40,202 bases of DNA, from NCBI RefSeq assembly GCF_000332355.1, contig NZ_KB235958.1:982873-1023074 (forward strand), written 5' to 3'. Under the pieces are notes generated by a model. That model did not search any database and was not told the origin of the DNA. It worked only from the letters and a program-made list of their open reading frames with translations. Origin of the DNA: Baaleninema simplex PCC 7105. Its GTDB lineage: Bacteria; Cyanobacteriota; Cyanobacteriia; Cyanobacteriales; Geitlerinemataceae. Positions within the stretch are counted from its first letter, which is position 1. Each line of letters starts with the position of its first letter. Below, in pieces: positions 8,880-17,582 of the stretch. Both the position numbers and the translations under genes were made by a program.

Positions 8880-9827
8880 TTAAGGAGACGATGGCGGTGG
8901 CGAGAGCATTCCCCGAACGGCGTAAACGAGATAGCCGATCTGACCGTAGGCATATACTAGGCTATCAAAGCGACGAGCCGGATCTCGGGAATATTTCGCG
9001 GCATTGTACAAGCCCCGAAGGATGCGTTCGCCCCCCCGTAAAAATTGAGCGGGGCCGGCACTTCCGGCGAGTTGTTCGCGATAGCATTCGCTGATGCCTT
9101 GCCACCAACCTCGCCGGAGAAACCAGGTGCGATCGAGCCGTTCGGGGGCGACGTTGTGGGCGACTAACGCATCGGGGAGATAGGCGACTTGCCAACCGAG
9201 TTGTAAGGCTTTTTCGGTGGTGTACAGCTCCTCGTTGGAGAGCAGTTTTTTGCCGACGCGGCCGAGGTTGGGGTCGAACCCGCCGATTCGATCGAGAAAC
9301 TCGCGACGGATGGAGTAGTTGAGACCGCGCGGCGTGAGACCGGGTTGGGTAATCGATACCACTTCGTCGCCGAGGTTGTAGAGTCCCAAGGCACCGGCTA
9401 AGCCTTCAGAGAGCCAGGGGGGAGGAGTAACGTCAGGGGGCCAGATGAGGGTGACTTTACCACCGGCGATCGCCAGTTTGTCGTTGCGATCGTAGGCGGC
9501 GGCCAGGTGAGTGAGCCAGGTGGGACTGGCCACGGCGTCGTCGTCGAGATAGGCGAGAATCGGTGCGGTGGTTTCGCGAACGCCCCGGTTGCGGGCGATG
9601 GAAAGTCCCAAGGTGGGTTCCCAAACGTATCGCAGGCGGGGATGGGGCTGTCGTTCTTCGACGACGGCTCGGGTGCGATCGCTCGAACCGTTATCGACTA
9701 CGAGAACCTCGTAATCGTCGAAGTCCTGTTGGTCGAGTAGGCTGTCGATCGCCGCACCGAGATAGCGATCGCGGTTGTGGGTGCAAATAATTGCAGAAAT
9801 TTTGGGGTTGGATTTGGGGTCGGACAT
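8880..9827 (-). CDS. Family 2 glycosyltransferase
   Basis: A 315-aa enzyme if started at ATG 9827 (MSDPKSNPKISAIICTHNRD). An upstream in-frame ATG at 10019 would add 64 residues but reads through a strong minus-strand terminator hairpin at 9920-9948, so the shorter start is preferred. GT-A features are SAIICTHNRDRYLGAAIDSL (11-30), VLVVDNGSSDRT (41-52) and the LAYLDDDA metal-binding motif with the acidic triplet at 95-97. The acceptor-side region NYSIRREFLDRIGGFDPNLG is typical of rhamnosyl- or glucosyl-transferases for exopolysaccharide. The C-terminal third has an amphipathic segment but no clear transmembrane helix. It forms a likely two-gene unit with the next GT2 gene. Confidence 0.88.
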   Translation of the reverse strand: MSDPKSNPKISAIICTHNRDRYLGAAIDSLLDQQDFDDYEVLVVDNGSSDRTRAVVEERQPHPRLRYVWEPTLGLSIARNRGVRETTAPILAYLDDDAVASPTWLTHLAAAYDRNDKLAIAGGKVTLIWPPDVTPPPWLSEGLAGALGLYNLGDEVVSITQPGLTPRGLNYSIRREFLDRIGGFDPNLGRVGKKLLSNEELYTTEKALQLGWQVAYLPDALVAHNVAPERLDRTWFLRRGWWQGISECYREQLAGSAGPAQFLRGGERILRGLYNAAKYSRDPARRFDSLVYAYGQIGYLVYAVRGMLSPPPSSP

Positions 9828-9919
9828 AAAAGCCTCGGTCGAGAAGCTTGACTCGGAGTTCTTTCGCCTCAAGCTGTGTCTGTTATAGCCCATTGCAGCC
9901 TCGCCAGGCGTGCGCCCGT

Positions 9920-9948
9920 AAAAAAACCCCCCGAGCGATTTCGGGGGG
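9920..9948 (-). terminator. Rho-independent terminator
   Basis: On the minus strand, an 8-bp GC-rich stem (CCCCCCGA / TCGGGGGG, loop of six bases) is followed immediately by seven T residues. It lies downstream of the small gene 10007-10222 and upstream of the glycosyltransferase start at 9827, so it separates the two transcription units. Confidence 0.88.
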
Positions 9949-10006
9949 AAACATGAGGAACTATCGCGTAACTTGGAAAATCCACTCGAGTTCTGAGACC
10001 GTGTTT

Positions 10007-10222
10007 TTACGCAAGGCAAAGGTCGTCAACAACCTTAACTCGTCCCCGCAACACCGCTCGCAAAAGTCGGTTGGCCGAACGGCGATCGCTCTCGTCGAGG
10101 CTTTCGTCGAGGATCGCAGCCATGAGTCCGTAGCGATCGCTGAGGGTGAGATATCCCGTATCCGTCACCGAAGCGAGAATGGCAGAGATAGCACCGGGGA
10201 GAAGTTGGAGGGAAGGAAACAT
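10007..10222 (-). CDS. Small conserved-looking cyanobacterial protein
   Basis: A 71-aa acidic/basic mixed protein with the core AISAILASVTDTGYLTLSDR and LDESDRRSANRLLRAVLRGR, which looks like a helical domain and resembles short cyanobacterial proteins of unknown function seen near other genes. No signal peptide or membrane helix. A strong terminator lies 60 bp downstream on the same strand, which supports a real transcript ending here. The ribosome-binding site before ATG 10222 is weak. No function can be assigned. Confidence 0.65.
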   Translation of the reverse strand: MFPSLQLLPGAISAILASVTDTGYLTLSDRYGLMAAILDESLDESDRRSANRLLRAVLRGRVKVVDDLCLA

Positions 10223-10395
10223 CGCACTGGCTTTGAACTCGATGCTTTTAGTATCTCTGGATTTTGCCAGTCGTACCGCGATCGCAGACGATTGAGGGCG
10301 TGATGTCTCAGTGGATTTACAGTGACACAGCTATCGCTTACGATGTGATGGCGATCGCACTCCCTAAATATACGGAAGAATTCTAGCATCTGTAA

Positions 10396-10426
10396 AATCC
10401 CCGCTACCTTCAAGATACCGGGGATT
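10396..10426. repeat. Dispersed palindromic repeat copy 2
   Basis: AATCCCCG (10396-10403) pairs with CGGGGATT (10419-10426), with a partly paired interior. It shares the right arm AAGAT[G/A]CCGGGGAT with the palindrome at 426-458. It lies 49 bp downstream of the PEP-CTERM gene stop, so it may act as its transcription terminator, though no T-run follows. Confidence 0.6.
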
Positions 10427-10474
10427 CGAGCAAAGACAGAGGTTAAAAGCGTTTGACTCGGTAAAATTGCGGAG

Positions 10475-11323
10475 TTAATCGGCTTTGCGGCGCATCGTGC
10501 GAGTTCCCACAGCGCCCACCAGGAACAGAGCGATCGTAGAGAGGGGTTCGGGAACCTCTTGAGGCGATGGGTTCGACTGAGACGGCGCGTCCGCCACGAG
10601 ATCGTCTGAGGCGTCTTGTTTGACCTGAGAGAGCGACCCCACCGTCATGTTATCGAAGGCGAAGATATCGGCAAACATCCCCGTACCGGGAGCCGTCATG
10701 TTAAAAGACAAACTGGTAAACAGTTCGTCGGCACCGTCGGCGATCGCGCCGAAATACAGCACCGAACCGTCCGTGTTGCCGTAACTGCCTACCGTATTCG
10801 GAACGGCGATCGATTTCTGGCCGCCGTTGGCGAGGGTGAGGTTTAACATCAGTTCGCCGCCGAAATCACCTAAATCCACACCGTAGAAGCCAAAGGCAGC
10901 CACCGCTTGGCTAAATTCCACGACGAAGTTGTTGCCAGCGGCGTTGGTTTCCCAATAGTTGGTTTTCGAGATGCCGTATCGTCCGTATCCGTTCGTCGTT
11001 CCTTCGGTCACAGAGTTTATGACACCGTTACCCTTCAGCGTCGCGGTTCCGGCTTCTCCGAAATCTAAAGACAGCGGATCGGCCGTTCCGAGGGGGAAGC
11101 TTTCAAAGGTTTCCGTACCGACGCCGACGAGGTGGGAGAGAAATTCGGTTTCGGCTTGCTGGGCGTTCTGGTAGTCTGTGAGGGGTTGCGTGGCGCTGTG
11201 GTTGAGGTCTTCGCCGAAAAAGATTCCGAAAGCACGTGCTGAGGTTGCCAACCCAAACGCTCCCGACATCGAGAGGGAGAGAACGGTACAAGTCGAGACG
11301 GTCTTTTTCAAAACACCAGACAT
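10475..11323 (-). CDS. PEP-CTERM sorting domain protein
   Basis: A 282-aa secreted protein. An N-terminal signal peptide (residues 1-31, cleavage after SARA) precedes a beta-rich body (about 60-230) with ETFESFPLGT and FDNMTVGSL, common in PEP-CTERM surface proteins. The C-terminus is a textbook sorting signal: VPEPLSTIALFLVGAVG followed by TRTMRRKAD (residues about 255-282), recognised by exosortase for export linked to exopolysaccharide. The start at 11323 has AGGGGA about nine bases upstream. A 36-bp perfect palindrome lies 78 bp upstream of the start. Two glycosyltransferase genes lie nearby on the same strand, which fits a surface or matrix role. The precise ligand or structural role is unknown. 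Confidence 0.9.
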   Translation of the reverse strand: MSGVLKKTVSTCTVLSLSMSGAFGLATSARAFGIFFGEDLNHSATQPLTDYQNAQQAETEFLSHLVGVGTETFESFPLGTADPLSLDFGEAGTATLKGNGVINSVTEGTTNGYGRYGISKTNYWETNAAGNNFVVEFSQAVAAFGFYGVDLGDFGGELMLNLTLANGGQKSIAVPNTVGSYGNTDGSVLYFGAIADGADELFTSLSFNMTAPGTGMFADIFAFDNMTVGSLSQVKQDASDDLVADAPSQSNPSPQEVPEPLSTIALFLVGAVGTRTMRRKAD

Positions 11324-11400
11324 CGCTGAAATCCCCTAGAAGAAACACCCGTAAAATGTAAAAGCGATCGCTTTAAAACTTTCGCCTTTTATTTCTGTCA

Positions 11401-11436
11401 AATTTATGTTGAGTTAGATCTAACTCAACATAAATT
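11401..11436. promoter_or_regulatory. 36-bp perfect palindrome upstream of PEP-CTERM gene
   Basis: The left half AATTTATGTTGAGTTAGA is followed directly by its exact reverse complement, with no loop and symmetry centre at 11418/11419. It begins 78 bp upstream of the PEP-CTERM start codon. Lack of a loop and of a T-run argue against a terminator; an operator for a dimeric or tetrameric regulator, or a cruciform-forming site, is more likely. The regulator is unknown. Confidence 0.6.
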
Positions 11437-11707
11437 CAGATTAAGTTTTGCCGAATGCCTGTGTCAATGAAGCTTGGCAGCTCTTTAAAAGGTTTTTATA
11501 TCGTCTTTATACGAGATTCAATAACTCCTAGAAATCACGGAGAAATTTTTTTAACCAACCCCTTCCATGCGGAGTACGGAGAACCTGGCCGTCGTCCCCT
11601 CTCAGTCGTAGGACGATCGCTCTGATTTTTTCCGTCAATTTACGGAATTGTCCGATCCGCGATCGATATCCGCCCGAATTCCATCGGCAACTTTACGGAA
11701 ATTGCCC

Positions 11708-11738
11708 AAAAAAATGGGGGTACGCGTGTCGTACCCCA
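11708..11738 (-). terminator. Rho-independent terminator of ftsH
   Basis: On the minus strand, GGGGTACG, a five-base loop, then CGTACCCC form an 8-bp stem followed by CA and seven T residues (plus-strand A-tract 11708-11714). It lies about 50 bp beyond the ftsH stop codon. Confidence 0.88.
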
Positions 11739-11789
11739 ACTTGCAGAAAACGGTCTCGAAAAATGTTGTAGCGATGGGTCTTCGGACGA

Positions 11790-13730
11790 TTACCGAACGG
11801 CGGCCTCAGAAGCGCTTGCGGTCGTTGCCATCTGAGGTTCTGGTAGCGTTGCGTGCTGAGCGACGATGCGGCGGAACTCGTCTCCGTCAATTTCCTCCTT
11901 CTCGATCAGCAAATCCACCAACCGATCCATCAAGGGGCGATTCTCCCGTAAAATCTGGCAGGTTTCCTCGTAACACCGCTGGGCGATCTCGCGCACCTGG
12001 CGATCGATCTGCGTCGCCATCTCCTCGGAATGCTCCGAACTCGGCATCAAATCTCGCCCCAAAAACACCTCGTTATTGGGACTTTCTAGGGCCATCGGCC
12101 CCAAGTCGGACATTCCATAAAGCGTCACCATCTCCCGCGCCAACATCGCGACAGTTTTCAAATCCTGTCTCGCGCTGACCGTCACCTCAGCATCGCCAAA
12201 CACCACGATCTCAGCAGCGCGTCCGCCGAGGGCGACACGAATTAGATCGAGCAGCCAAGCCCGAGAATACAGTCCGCTATCGACCATATCCTCATTTAAC
12301 AGCGATTGGGCAAATCCCCCAATTCCCCCGGAGCGCGGAACGATCGTCACCTTATTGAGCGGATCGGAATTCTTCAGCAACGTCATCAACAGCGCGTGAC
12401 CGATTTCGTGGTAGGCGAGGATGCGTTTTTTCTTACTATCGAGCAGCGGCGTCAGTTTCAAACCGATAGTAACTCGATCGATGGCGTCCTCAATTTCTAA
12501 CTCGCCAATCGCCTCTTTACGGCGACGAGCCGTCAAAATCGCGGCTTCGTTGAGGAGGTTCGCCAAATCTGCCCCCGACAGTCCCGGCGTGCGACGAGCG
12601 ATTTTTTCTAACGACACCTCTGGCGACAGTTTCTTATTGTGAGCGTGAACCTGCAAAATTCCCAACCGTCCGTTATACGTTGGTAAATTCACCGTCACCT
12701 GGCGATCGAAGCGTCCTGGGCGCAACAGAGCCGTATCGAGAACGTCGGGGCGGTTCGTCGCCGCGATGATGATAATACCGTTGTTGCCCTCGAACCCGTC
12801 CATTTCCGTTAACAACTGGTTGAGGGTTTGTTCCCGTTCGTCGTTTCCGCCGCCGATTCCGGTTCCCCGCTGGCGTCCCACTGCGTCGATTTCGTCGATG
12901 AAGACCAAGCAGGGGGCGTTTTCCTTGGCTTTACGGAACAGATCGCGAACTCGCGAAGCACCGACGCCGACGAACATTTCAACGAATTCCGACCCGGAAA
13001 TACTGAAAAACGGAACCCCCGCTTCTCCCGAAATCGCCTTCGCTAACAGGGTTTTTCCCGTTCCCGGTGCGCCGACGAGCAGCACGCCGCGCGGAATTTT
13101 CGCACCGATCGCTGTGAAGCGTTCGGGTTGTTTGAGAAACGTGACGACTTCTTGTAATTCTTCTTTGGCTTCTTCAATTCCGGCGACGTCGTCGAAGGTG
13201 ACCCCAGTTTTCGCTTCCATGTGGAATCGCGCTCGAGATTTCCCAAAGTTGAGCGCGTTGTTTCCCGACTGAGACGAGCGACGCACGATCGACATCAAGC
13301 CGCCGACGAGGATGAGAATCAACAGCAGTTGTCCTAAAATGCCAATGGCGAAACTGTTGTCGGGGGTCGGGTTACTGGCGATTTCGACCTCGTTATTGCG
13401 TAACTGCTGGATCAGGTCTGGGTTTTCTTCAAACAGACGGACTTCGTAGGGGGCGTCGTCTTGTCCTTGGTTGACAAGGGTGACGCGAGCCGTTTGACGG
13501 GCTGGGTCGAGATCGACTTTCTGGACTTCGCCGTTCTCGACTTTTTCGAGGAACGCACTGTAAGACATCTCCTTAGGTTCCCGTTGCCCGAGGGCGGGAC
13601 TTCCCAACAGCAAAACTTGAACGAGCGCCCAACTTACCGCGAGCGATCGCCAGTTGGGGCGATGTCTGTCAAAGGTAGATGCGTTTCTGAATGTCGTCTT
13701 CAACAAAGCGAGAGTCCGTTGAGCTTTCAT
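11790..13730 (-). CDS. ftsH: ATP-dependent zinc metalloprotease FtsH
   Basis: A 646-aa membrane protease when started at ATG 13730 ([11 protein letters not shown]); an in-frame extension up to 13814 adds 28 low-complexity residues and is unlikely. Two N-terminal membrane segments (about 27-47 and 126-148) flank a periplasmic or lumenal domain. The AAA+ module has Walker A GAPGTGKT (220-227), Walker B VFIDEID (276-282) and the second region of homology [19 protein letters not shown]. The zinc motif HEIGH (441-445) and the distal Asp in SARQDL (about 522) complete the metal site. Cyanobacteria carry about four FtsH paralogues that degrade damaged photosystem and membrane proteins as hexamers; which paralogue this is cannot be fixed here. 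It has its own terminator and appears monocistronic. Confidence 0.95.
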   Translation of the reverse strand: MKAQRTLALLKTTFRNASTFDRHRPNWRSLAVSWALVQVLLLGSPALGQREPKEMSYSAFLEKVENGEVQKVDLDPARQTARVTLVNQGQDDAPYEVRLFEENPDLIQQLRNNEVEIASNPTPDNSFAIGILGQLLLILILVGGLMSIVRRSSQSGNNALNFGKSRARFHMEAKTGVTFDDVAGIEEAKEELQEVVTFLKQPERFTAIGAKIPRGVLLVGAPGTGKTLLAKAISGEAGVPFFSISGSEFVEMFVGVGASRVRDLFRKAKENAPCLVFIDEIDAVGRQRGTGIGGGNDEREQTLNQLLTEMDGFEGNNGIIIIAATNRPDVLDTALLRPGRFDRQVTVNLPTYNGRLGILQVHAHNKKLSPEVSLEKIARRTPGLSGADLANLLNEAAILTARRRKEAIGELEIEDAIDRVTIGLKLTPLLDSKKKRILAYHEIGHALLMTLLKNSDPLNKVTIVPRSGGIGGFAQSLLNEDMVDSGLYSRAWLLDLIRVALGGRAAEIVVFGDAEVTVSARQDLKTVAMLAREMVTLYGMSDLGPMALESPNNEVFLGRDLMPSSEHSEEMATQIDRQVREIAQRCYEETCQILRENRPLMDRLVDLLIEKEEIDGDEFRRIVAQHATLPEPQMATTASASEAAVR

Positions 13731-13852
13731 GTTCGGCCGTTCGTGGAATATCGGTGACGTGGAGTGCATTTCTAGTGTAACGCCGTAAGTCGGAGGAGGA
13801 GGACAAGGGGACAAGGGAACAAGGAAGAAACCGTTACCTGTTAACTGTCTTC

Positions 13853-13892
13853 ACTGGCGACTGGCGACTGGCGATTGGTGACTGGCGACTGA
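13853..13892. repeat. Heptameric short tandem repeats (ACTGGCG-type)
   Basis: About five to six copies of ACTGGCG with variants ATTGGTG, upstream of ftsH. The preceding bases 13800-13830 hold a related GGGACAA repeat. Such short tandemly repeated repetitive sequences are common between cyanobacterial genes; the same unit recurs at 23912-23985. Confidence 0.85.
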
Positions 13893-14005
13893 AACACTGT
13901 TCGCTGGAAAAGAGACGATCGATACGATCGCCTCCTAGGTGCGAACACTTGGGAATTGCGGGAATTTAGGGGAAATTGCAGCGATATCCCCATCGAATGC
14001 CTGGG

Positions 14006-14781
14006 TTAGCCCACGAACGTAAAGCCCTGACTAAAGCTCGAAACTTCGACCCCCGCAAGAATACCGATCGCTTCGGGGGTTACGCTGTCAGGGGGCGAAT
14101 TTTTGTAGATGACAGTTCCCGAAATCGGAGAATCTCCGGGAACTTCCCCCAAACTGTAGTCTTCGGCGGTTCCGTGGAGTTGGATGGTATCGTACTCGAG
14201 GTTGAAATCGGCGACGATCGCGTAGTCGCTGGTGCCAGGGGTGCGATCGCGACCGTCATTGTAAAATACGGTCGAGGCGTCTCCGAGAACGAAGGTATCT
14301 TCACCCCCACCTCCAACGAGGATGTCGATTTCTCCTTGTCCGGCGGTTGCGGCGTCTGTACCGGTGAGGGTATCGTCTCCGGTTTGACCGAGCAGTACGT
14401 CGTTCTCCGGGGAACCGACGAGATTATCGTCTTCGCTCGGCGAGAATCGTCCGCGATATTTTGTACGTCGTAGGCCAGAGTACGGAGTTCTTGGGAGGTT
14501 AAACCCATACTGTCGAAGATGTCGCGGGTGTCTTCGGCGATCGCCTGAATTTCGTCGAACGAGAGTTCTTCGTCTTCTAACGCTGTCCGAACTGTGGTTT
14601 TCCACTGTTCCAGACTGTCTTGAGAAGGGAGACTGTCGATGCTCTCTTCTAAGTGGCGGCGGAGTTGTTGCAGGTTTTCTCGCTGTTCTTCGGGGATGAG
14701 ACTCGCGAGTCGATCGCCGCGATCGACATCAGACAGCATCTCGGAAAAGGAGGATTGGAAGGAACCGGGAATTAAAGTCAT
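14006..14781 (-). pseudogene. Frameshifted RTX-like calcium-binding protein
   Basis: Two overlapping minus-strand frames make sense only when joined. The upstream frame from ATG 14781 (MTLIPGSFQSSFSEMLSD) encodes an acidic helical region with SLEQWKTTVRTALEDEELSF and ends its sensible part at YDVQNIADDS near 14445. The downstream frame resumes with PSEDDNLVGSPENDVLLG and continues through RTX-like nonapeptides GQTGDDTLTGTD and the characteristic C-terminal domain EDTFVLGDASTVFYNDG to the stop at 14006. A one-base frame change near 14440-14450 joins them. No classical slippery heptamer was seen, so a mutation or a sequencing error is likelier than programmed slippage. Joined, the product would be about 258 residues. 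RTX proteins bind calcium and are usually secreted by type I systems. Confidence 0.75.
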
Positions 14782-14993
14782 GAGTCGGCTCGAATTCGAC
14801 AGTTCCAAGGTATGAAGTCCGCCGCTACTCCGTCGGGAGTCAAACGTCACAATGGCAATAGGAAGATCGTCACGATCGCACCCATTCGACAAACGCTATC
14901 GAACGTCACGGGAACAGTCGTGACTTTTTTCCCAGGTATCGATCGCCTCTCTCGAATAATTTGGAGGAAAGGGAAACCACAGGAAAACCACCA

Positions 14994-15515
14994 ATGATGC
15001 AACGCACTCAGTTCAACACCCCGGCGATCGATGTCTTCCTCAAGATGATGTCTCATGTCAACCGTTCTTTACAACGGGATATTCCTCCTATCGCCGATTT
15101 GAACCAGTTGCGATCGCTTCCCCCCGACACCTTCGGGCGCGCCTGGGCCGATCTCATTGACGATCGCGGTTTGGAACCGTTTACAGCAGGGCCCCGGCGA
15201 CTGCAACTTCACGACGGCCTTCACGTCCTCACCGGCTACGACACTGACCCCCTCGGGGAAGCGGAGGTTCAGGCGTTCCTACTGGGGGCGAAGTTTCACG
15301 GATTGCACGTTATTATATTGACAGGATTGTTACGGACGATACAGCGGCAAAGACGATTTTATGGTTTTGGTTTAAATCGTGAAGCTGTGCGATCGCGCTT
15401 GTACGCCGCCTACCAGCGAGGTCGCCAGGCAAATTTCGATCCCGATACTTGGGAACCGGAACAGCTTTGGCATCGATCGCTGCATGAGGTGCGATCGAAG
15501 TTCGGACTCGGGTAA
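14994..15515 (+). CDS. Coq4 family protein
   Basis: A 173-aa protein started at ATG 14994 (MMQRTQFNTPAIDVFLKMMS). The hallmark is the Coq4 metal motif LHDGLHVLTGYDTDPLGEAE, with the HDxxH pattern followed by a downstream Glu; Coq4 in mitochondria and proteobacteria supports ubiquinone biosynthesis as a scaffold or C1 decarboxylase. Cyanobacteria make plastoquinone rather than ubiquinone, so the substrate here is uncertain. An earlier in-frame TTG at 14961 is less likely because a purine-rich AGGAAAA stretch lies before the ATG. It is divergent from the RTX-like gene and converges on the response regulator gene, whose stop is four bases away. Confidence 0.85.
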   Translation: MMQRTQFNTPAIDVFLKMMSHVNRSLQRDIPPIADLNQLRSLPPDTFGRAWADLIDDRGLEPFTAGPRRLQLHDGLHVLTGYDTDPLGEAEVQAFLLGAKFHGLHVIILTGLLRTIQRQRRFYGFGLNREAVRSRLYAAYQRGRQANFDPDTWEPEQLWHRSLHEVRSKFGLG

Positions 15516-15518
15516 ATC

Positions 15519-16175
15519 TTAAAGTTGCGATCGCATCGACGCCGCAAACAACGCCGCTTGGGTGCGATCGCGCAAGTTCAACCGACTCAAAATGTGGGTC
15601 ACGTAATTCTTCACCGTCCCTTCAGAAATATACAGCGTTTGCGCGATTTCGCGATTGCTCGAACCTTGTCCGAGTAACGCCAGAACTTCCCGTTCGCGGG
15701 GAGTGAGTTCGTAAAAGCCGGGGGGAATTTCCACTGCTGTCGCTGGCGTTTCTGGCGGCTTCATTTTCTGAAAAATACCAGGCCCGAAATGTGCGTATCC
15801 TCGATGTACGAATCGAATCGCTTGAGCGAGTTCTTCCGAGGGCGTATCTTTTAATAAATAACCTGCCGCTCCCGCACTGACTGCTTCTTGAACTAACTCG
15901 TCTTCATCAAACGTCGTCAACACCAAAACTTTGAGATTGGAAAACCGTTGAGAAATTTCGCGACTGGCGGCAACGCCGTCCATGACCGGCATCCGAACGT
16001 CCATTAACACCACGTCAACGGCATTTGGCGTATTGAACGATCGCTCGATACAGCTTAAGGCTTCGCGACCGTTTACCGCTTCGCTGACGATTTGAATATC
16101 CTCTTCTAAACTTAGCAAAGCTTGCAATCCTTGGCGTAAAATTGCTTGGTCGTCCACCAGTAACACGCGAATCAT
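15519..16175 (-). CDS. NarL/LuxR-family response regulator
   Basis: A 218-aa two-domain regulator. The receiver domain (1-125) has the acidic pair Asp8/Asp9, phosphoacceptor Asp59 in VVLMDVRMP, and the conserved Lys in YLLKDTP. The C-terminal LuxR-type helix-turn-helix spans about 152-207: LTPREREVLALLGQGSSNRE and ISEGTVKNYVTHILSRL. The ATG overlaps the 3' end of the upstream histidine kinase gene by four bases (ATGA), so the pair is translationally coupled. The target is unknown; the divergent Spy/CpxP-like gene upstream of the kinase is a natural candidate. Confidence 0.95.
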   Translation of the reverse strand: MIRVLLVDDQAILRQGLQALLSLEEDIQIVSEAVNGREALSCIERSFNTPNAVDVVLMDVRMPVMDGVAASREISQRFSNLKVLVLTTFDEDELVQEAVSAGAAGYLLKDTPSEELAQAIRFVHRGYAHFGPGIFQKMKPPETPATAVEIPPGFYELTPREREVLALLGQGSSNREIAQTLYISEGTVKNYVTHILSRLNLRDRTQAALFAASMRSQL

Positions 16176-17422
16176 AAGGTTTCCTCGCTCAGCGGTAGCC
16201 AGACTTCAACTTTGCAGCCTTCTCCCGGTGCGCTCGACAGGCGAAACGTTCCGTCTTCGGCTTCAGCGCGTTCTTGCATACTTTTGAGTCCGAAGCCTGT
16301 GGTATTGTCTTGGGGAGAAAACCCACATCCGTTATCGGTGACGGCGATGTGTAGCCAAAACCGACGATCGCTGTTCGACGATCGCGCGATCGCCTTAACT
16401 TCAAGGGTGACGGCTGTAGCGTTGGCGTATTTACAGACGTTAGTTAACGCCTCTTGCAGAATGCGATAGCTGGCGATGGCGATCGCAGGCGGTAGCGTCG
16501 GAAAATTTAAGCTGACCTCGGGAGCGATCGCGGTGGTTTGTTGGAGCTGCTGCGTGAGAGTGGCGATCGCGGATTCGAGGTTTTCTCCGGGGTGTGGCGT
16601 ATCCCGCAAGGTCGCCACCGCCTGGCGCACGTCTTGTAAGGCTCGCGATCCCATCTGTTTGGCTTGGCTGAGGAAAATTTTAGCGCGATCGGGGTTTCCC
16701 TCCCACAGTTTCAGTGCGCCTTCGAGTTGGATGTTTAACGCCGTCAGCGAATGTCCTAACGCATCGTGAAGTTCTCGCGCGATGCGACTGCGTTCTTGCG
16801 CCATCGCCAGCTTTTCGATGCGGGCCGCCGATCGCTGAAGTTTGTCGTTGGCTTGTCGTAGCTGTTCTCGTCGTTCTCGTTCGGATAGGAGCGCGTTGAC
16901 GAAGAGCAGGACGAATAATAAAAGTATGGCGAATAGTAGAATTAGGTTCAGACGTACGATCGCCAGATACGGCGAAAACTGCTCTTCGATAGCGGCGGGA
17001 AGTTGGCGATCGAGAACTCGCAAACGTACTCGTACAATCACCAGAAACATTGCAAACGCTGTCCCGACAATAATCAGCCGTCCTCTCAGTTTAAACAGCA
17101 AACAACTGCGAATCACCAAGACGACGTAGAGGAACGGGAACAGGCGCAAGCCAGACAAGCCGAGTTGCGACGACGAGAGAATTAACCCAAACTGGCTAAT
17201 CACGTGAATCAGACGAAGTTTCAGCGATCGCGTAGGAAGCCACAGTCCTAACGCCGCGAATCCGAGCAAGCTGGCGATCGCAATTCCGGGGAAGCTGTGG
17301 AGTTTCGGAAGCAGTTTCGGGAGAAATTCGCTGATGGCGGCGATCGCTAACAACGCCCATTCTACATACAGCAGAAACGGAAAGGGGTGATTGTCGGGTC
17401 GAATGGCGCGAGGAAGTCTCAT
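16172..17422 (-). CDS. NarL-family sensor histidine kinase
   Basis: A 416-aa membrane kinase. Residues 15-180 form about five or six hydrophobic helices with no obvious extracellular sensor domain, as in DesK-like intramembrane sensors. A short coiled coil (about 178-205) leads to the HisKA_3 dimerisation domain with ELHDALGHS; His219 is the likely phosphoacceptor. The HATPase domain has the N-box LQEALTNVCKYANATA and G-box residues in DNGCGF and TGFGLKSMQERA. It overlaps the response regulator gene by four bases. The 160 bp upstream of its start are shared with the divergent Spy-like gene and could hold the regulated promoters. Confidence 0.93.
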   Translation of the reverse strand: MRLPRAIRPDNHPFPFLLYVEWALLAIAAISEFLPKLLPKLHSFPGIAIASLLGFAALGLWLPTRSLKLRLIHVISQFGLILSSSQLGLSGLRLFPFLYVVLVIRSCLLFKLRGRLIIVGTAFAMFLVIVRVRLRVLDRQLPAAIEEQFSPYLAIVRLNLILLFAILLLFVLLFVNALLSERERREQLRQANDKLQRSAARIEKLAMAQERSRIARELHDALGHSLTALNIQLEGALKLWEGNPDRAKIFLSQAKQMGSRALQDVRQAVATLRDTPHPGENLESAIATLTQQLQQTTAIAPEVSLNFPTLPPAIAIASYRILQEALTNVCKYANATAVTLEVKAIARSSNSDRRFWLHIAVTDNGCGFSPQDNTTGFGLKSMQERAEAEDGTFRLSSAPGEGCKVEVWLPLSEETL

Positions 17423-17582
17423 CTAGCAGTGCGATCGCTTTCTTCGATTAAAGCCGATCGCAGCCGAGTTCAACCGTGAAAGAAGTCATAGTGATAATGA
17501 TGACGTTTGGATGGGGCGATCGCTGGTGTAAATGTCTAACTTGGAGTTGTTTCGCTCGTCTCAGCTTTGGAGAAGATTTCCC

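Larger units (their letters stand above)
11324..11789. other. Intergenic region between ftsH and the PEP-CTERM gene
   Basis: It contains the 36-bp palindrome at 11401-11436 and the ftsH terminator at 11708-11738. The remainder is AT-rich leader DNA for the PEP-CTERM gene; no further gene is supported. Confidence 0.6.

Noticed and set aside
9828-10019. 64-residue N-terminal extension of the second glycosyltransferase
   Set aside because: It would be translated through a strong minus-strand terminator hairpin, and the GT fold starts cleanly at the ATG at 9827.
10165-10413. 82-codon frame overlapping the small gene at 10007-10222
   Set aside because: No motif, overlaps a better supported gene and the palindromic repeat.
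13731-13814. 28-residue N-terminal extension of FtsH
   Set aside because: Low-complexity and Pro-rich, places the first membrane helix unusually far in; the ATG at 13730 gives standard family length.
13976-14473. 165-codon plus-strand frame
   Set aside because: Antisense to the RTX-like region, and its reading is not protein-like.
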